Shown here one piece after another: positions 33,139-35,758 of a stretch of DNA of 35,758 nucleotides. The DNA is from CAYWRO01 sp964460345 (lineage in GTDB: Bacteria; Planctomycetota; Phycisphaerae; Phycisphaerales; UBA1924): the NCBI GenBank assembly GCA_964460345.1, contig CAYWRO010000038.1, forward strand, positions 1-35,758, in the 5' to 3' direction. Each line of letters starts with the position of its first letter. Position 1 is the first letter of the stretch. The translations under genes and the position numbers were made by a program. The notes beneath the pieces were generated by a model, which saw only the letters and a list, made by a program, of their open reading frames with translations, made no database searches and was not told where the DNA came from.

Positions 33139-33960
33139 GACGAACAGGCCGCCGCTGGGCGTATCCGTGACCAGATTCTCCCACTCACCCACCTGCTCCT
33201 TTGCGTGAGCAAGGTACTCGGCACGAAAGCGATCCTTGCCGCCGAGCCGTTCAAGGAGGGTCGGGTTGAAGTAGTTGCCCCAGAAGACGCCCCGGACGTG
33301 CTCGCGACGAGCCTTGCCCATCGACTCCCAGAGGCGCTTCTCGGTCATGCGGGAAAGGCGACTGCTGATTTTCTCCGGACCGCTCGCGTAGTAGCTGTTC
33401 CCGCCGCTTTCGCCGGCATCCGTAACATCGACGAGCAGATAGTAGGGATTCTTCGCGGCAAGAGATAGCCGAACCAGCTCATCGACTAGGCGGCGCACCT
33501 GGGTACAGTCGCTCCGGCGCATACTGAATGCATCGATCGCAAATCCTACACATGCAGTTGGATCGTCTGTCCACGTTTCGTTAGTCTCGTACTCGCACGT
33601 CCAGAGAAAGTCGACAAATCTCTTGGTAGCGTGCTTATGCTCCTTTGTGAGCATCAGCGTATGGATTTTTTCGCTGGGGACACCGCGACACATCTGTTCC
33701 ATGCTGACAAGACTGTGCGATGTTCCTTCAATTTTCCAAGTCGAGTCAAAATCGTGTACCCAGGGTGACTGTGCGGACTCGACGTCCTCCGCGAAAGCCA
33801 AATACGAGTAGTCACCATCCTCGTCTTTGAAAGCATGGTTCAACACCACGGCTTGAGACGAACTCACTCGATCTGGCGATGCGATCGGCTTATCATACCA
33901 ACCAACTACGTGGACATACTCGATCATTTGGGTAGGTCGCGTGGTTTCTATCTGCTCCAT
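33025..33960 (-). CDS. Putative immunity protein (possible Imm52-like)
   Basis: 311 aa from ATG 33960, overlapping the preceding toxin-like gene by 13 nt. Soluble, rich in aromatic and acidic residues. The C-terminal third has REHVRGVFWGNYFNPTLLER, LGGKDRFRAEYL, GGLFVCISDTPMD and IPHCGVENAVWLHKRLR. The 'VRGVFWGNYF...LERLGG' block reminds me of the Imm52 family, from memory and not verified. The overlap with the upstream gene predicts coupled toxin/antidote expression. Its last ~37 codons are duplicated at 30824-30936; two differences there are synonymous. Confidence 0.68.
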   Translation of the reverse strand: MEQIETTRPTQMIEYVHVVGWYDKPIASPDRVSSSQAVVLNHAFKDEDGDYSYLAFAEDVESAQSPWVHDFDSTWKIEGTSHSLVSMEQMCRGVPSEKIHTLMLTKEHKHATKRFVDFLWTCEYETNETWTDDPTACVGFAIDAFSMRRSDCTQVRRLVDELVRLSLAAKNPYYLLVDVTDAGESGGNSYYASGPEKISSRLSRMTEKRLWESMGKARREHVRGVFWGNYFNPTLLERLGGKDRFRAEYLAHAKEQVGEWENLVTDTPSGGLFVCISDTPMDESRRSGIPHCGVENAVWLHKRLRAIGALI

Positions 33961-34382
33961 GCACGAATATCGTCTATATCGTCGATCACAAGGACATCCA
34001 AATGGTATCCCTGCTGACGAAGTCGCGTCTGCTCACGTGCCCACTTTGCGCGAGCGTGTCGCTTCGATTGACTGATGGCCACCTGCACGACATAAGTTTT
34101 GTTTCCCTTGAGCCCCTGTACATCCGGCCGCTTGTCTGAGAGCTGTGTACCCGATCCCTTCGGATCAACAAGCGCCTGGTTGAACCGCATTCGTGACGCC
34201 GGCACTCCGAAACTGCGAAGGCGAGACGCTCCGAGCACCATGCCTACGCGATGCGCATCTGAGCCGTGCTTGCGCGTGCGCAGAAGCGAAAGCCGCCCCG
34301 GCGCACGGCCCTTCCGGCCACCCCGGCCACCCATGGCCAGCTCACCGCCTCCCCAATCCCCCGCAAACAGAAAGGTGTCCAA
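33948..34382 (-). CDS. Possible RHS-type toxin tip, PD-(D/E)xK-like
   Basis: Open frame of 144 codons from TTG 34382. The first ~35 residues are Gly/Arg-rich and may not be translated. The rest looks like a compact nuclease fold: SDAHRVGMVLGASRLRSFGV, QALVDPKGSGTQLSDKRPDV and TYVVQVAISQSKRHARAKWA, then EQTRLRQQGYHLDVLVIDD. The order helix, RPDV strand, VVQV strand, helix resembles PD-(D/E)xK toxins, but the usual ExK is QVA here, so activity is doubtful or the family is different. It overlaps the putative immunity gene by 13 nt. No RHS core precedes it, so it too is an orphan tip. Confidence 0.5.
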   Translation of the reverse strand: MDTFLFAGDWGGGELAMGGRGGRKGRAPGRLSLLRTRKHGSDAHRVGMVLGASRLRSFGVPASRMRFNQALVDPKGSGTQLSDKRPDVQGLKGNKTYVVQVAISQSKRHARAKWAREQTRLRQQGYHLDVLVIDDIDDIRAWSR

Positions 34383-34547
34383 GCCTAGGAGTGACTGCTC
34401 CTTCTCGCGCTGGGATGGCGCTGGGCGTCTCCGCGATGCCTCCGTCTACCTCCGTGTTTTTATAAGAAAAACGTCGAGAACTTACGAAGCCCGGTGCGTC
34501 CACGCCAGGGCCCGCTCGCGCCTTGCCAACGACCCGCTCCTGACTTC

Positions 34548-35672
34548 TTACGTTCGCACGCTCGTCGCCATCGCGATCGCGACCGGGATCATCACGAGCA
34601 CGGGCAGGAAGACCGCGAAGGCGGCGGGGAGGCCCGGGATGGGGGCGGCCGCGCCCAGGATGCCGCCCATGACGGCTCCCGTCGCGACCGGAGCGCACTT
34701 GAGGCTCTGGATCACCATGTTCTTCGGTTCACGAAGCAGGAAGAAGGGCATGGCGATGATCAACGCCAGGAAGTTCGAGCCGATGACGGCGATGCGTCCG
34801 AACCGGATGCGGTCCATCGCGGCCCGGACCTCCGGGCTCTGCCTGGGGTTGTTGCGCAGTTCGGAAAGCTGCGTCCACGACAGGTTCTGGCTGAGCCCCT
34901 CAAACTGCCGCAGCAGGAGGCGCGTCGGATCGACGTCCGTCTCAAGCCGCATGGGCGCGGACGCCGCGGCCGGGCCCTCCCCCGCCGCGGTCGCGCCGAT
35001 CGGGATGATCCGCGGCGACTGAAGGATCCACGCCCCGTCCTGCCAGTGCGCGCTCGCGGCGTGCAAACGATGCAGCGCCCGCCCGGACTCGTCGCGCTCC
35101 CACACGTCCAGGCCGGTGATCGTCTCCGTCTCGGGGTCGAAGCGATTGGCCAGGAAGATGCGCCCCTCGGAATCGTCGGTGAGGCGCACGCCGAAAGAAG
35201 ACAGGTCGCGGCGCCACGCATCCCCGTGGTCGCGCGTCAAAAGCGGGGCGACCTGCGGAAGGACAAACTCCTGGTTGAGGATCTGTACGCCCGTCATGAT
35301 CGCCGCCACGACCATGATCGGCCTGGCCATGCGCCGCAGCGACTGCCCGCTGGCCAGGACCGCGACCAGCTCGCGGTGGCGCACCATCTGCGCGAAGGTG
35401 AACCCCATCGCCCCGACGAGGACAAGCCCGAGCATGAAGCCGAAAAGCTGCAGCAGACGCGGCCACCACAGGTTCGCGATGAGCAGAATCGTCACGAGGA
35501 CGCGGCGGACAAGCGACCAGTCACCCCACCCCTCCAGCCGGGCCGCCGTGCGGATGAACCGGTCAAGGTTGATCGCGATGTCGACGGAGACGACAAAGGA
35601 AAAGAGAATCACAATCAACGTCAGGACGTTGATGAGGTACTGCTTGGCGATGTAACGATCGAGAAGGTTCAC
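34548..35672 (-). CDS. LptF/LptG-family lipopolysaccharide transport permease
   Basis: 374 aa from GTG 35672 (MNLLDRYIAKQYL), no clear ribosome-binding site. Three N-terminal helices (YLINVLTLIVILFSFVVSVD, the WWPRLLQLFGFMLGLVLVGA region and RPIMVVAAIMTGVQILNQEF) bracket the conserved cytoplasmic segment 'RELVAVLASGQSLRRMARP'. A ~150-residue periplasmic beta-jellyroll (FGVRLTDDSEGRIFLANRFD to LQSPRIIPIG) and three C-terminal helices follow. This is the LptF/G plan; the partner complex LptBFG extracts lipopolysaccharide from the inner membrane. Which of F or G it is cannot be told. Its presence suggests a diderm envelope. Upstream (35673-35758) is repeat-rich noncoding DNA. Confidence 0.93.
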   Translation of the reverse strand: MNLLDRYIAKQYLINVLTLIVILFSFVVSVDIAINLDRFIRTAARLEGWGDWSLVRRVLVTILLIANLWWPRLLQLFGFMLGLVLVGAMGFTFAQMVRHRELVAVLASGQSLRRMARPIMVVAAIMTGVQILNQEFVLPQVAPLLTRDHGDAWRRDLSSFGVRLTDDSEGRIFLANRFDPETETITGLDVWERDESGRALHRLHAASAHWQDGAWILQSPRIIPIGATAAGEGPAAASAPMRLETDVDPTRLLLRQFEGLSQNLSWTQLSELRNNPRQSPEVRAAMDRIRFGRIAVIGSNFLALIIAMPFFLLREPKNMVIQSLKCAPVATGAVMGGILGAAAPIPGLPAAFAVFLPVLVMIPVAIAMATSVRT

Positions 35673-35694
35673 GGGGGGGAGTTGACAGTTGCGA

Positions 35695-35753
35695 GTGGAC
35701 CGTGGACCGTGGGGGAGGGGGGGGGCACAGTGCAGAGTGAAGAGTGATGAGTG
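35695..35753. repeat. Short tandem and simple repeats at the window end
   Basis: GTGGACC occurs twice in tandem at 35695-35708, followed by a G run and an AGTG-rich stretch (…GCAGAGTGAAGAGTGATGAGTGG). Low-complexity noncoding DNA upstream of the LptF/G gene. Confidence 0.4.
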
Positions 35754-35758
35754 GGGGG

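Overview
The window is a GC-rich bacterial chromosome segment, most likely from a planctomycete of the Phycisphaerae type. This is inferred from gene content, not from a marker gene. The signs are: a very large secreted protein with NDDC/WYxFTP repeats, CC-G cysteine motifs and a tandem dockerin-like 'GVDVFDLL' tail; an H-X9-DG pseudopilin; an ECF-type sigma factor directly followed by a membrane-anchored Ser/Thr kinase; and RHS fragments of the 'QYDAWNRLVQV' type.

Layout. 1-4425 (+) is a cell-wall/division block: the end of an unidentified gene, murB, ddl, a divergent FtsQ-like gene, a six-helix membrane protein and greA. 4557-7340 is ppc, followed by a small gene, a tRNA-Glu(CUC) with its own promoter and terminator, and a convergent TauE/SafE exporter (-). 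8888-15997 (+) is a five-gene operon: a YtfQ-like sugar-binding lipoprotein, a secreted GH127 glycosidase, a double ATPase and two permeases. It reads as a unit that releases a furanose sugar (probably beta-L-arabinofuranose or a relative) and imports it. 16096-17503 carries small membrane proteins including a DUF421 protein. 17504-20529 holds two small unknown genes (-) divergent from the sigma factor/kinase pair. 20532-25755 (-) holds a pseudopilin, lexA with an unknown upstream gene and a palindrome-rich leader, dprA and a 453-residue unknown protein. 25894-29265 (+) is the large secreted protein, ending at a strong terminator.

29500-34400 (-) is an accessory island with visibly lower GC in several genes. 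It is a collection of RHS/polymorphic-toxin pieces without an intact RHS shell gene: a possible nuclease-like toxin tip overlapping a putative immunity gene; an HNH toxin tail; an RHS-core end joined to an 'AHHIVEKR' toxin plus putative immunity gene; a second copy of the HNH tail plus another putative immunity gene; and a decayed RHS remnant. The RHS-core/AHH cassette is bracketed by two direct repeats of about 317 bp that differ at three positions, so it looks like a module inserted by duplication and removable by homologous recombination. Three single-base frame disruptions and one in-frame stop lie in this island; I noticed none in the recognised housekeeping genes around it. The window closes with an LptF/LptG-family permease (-).
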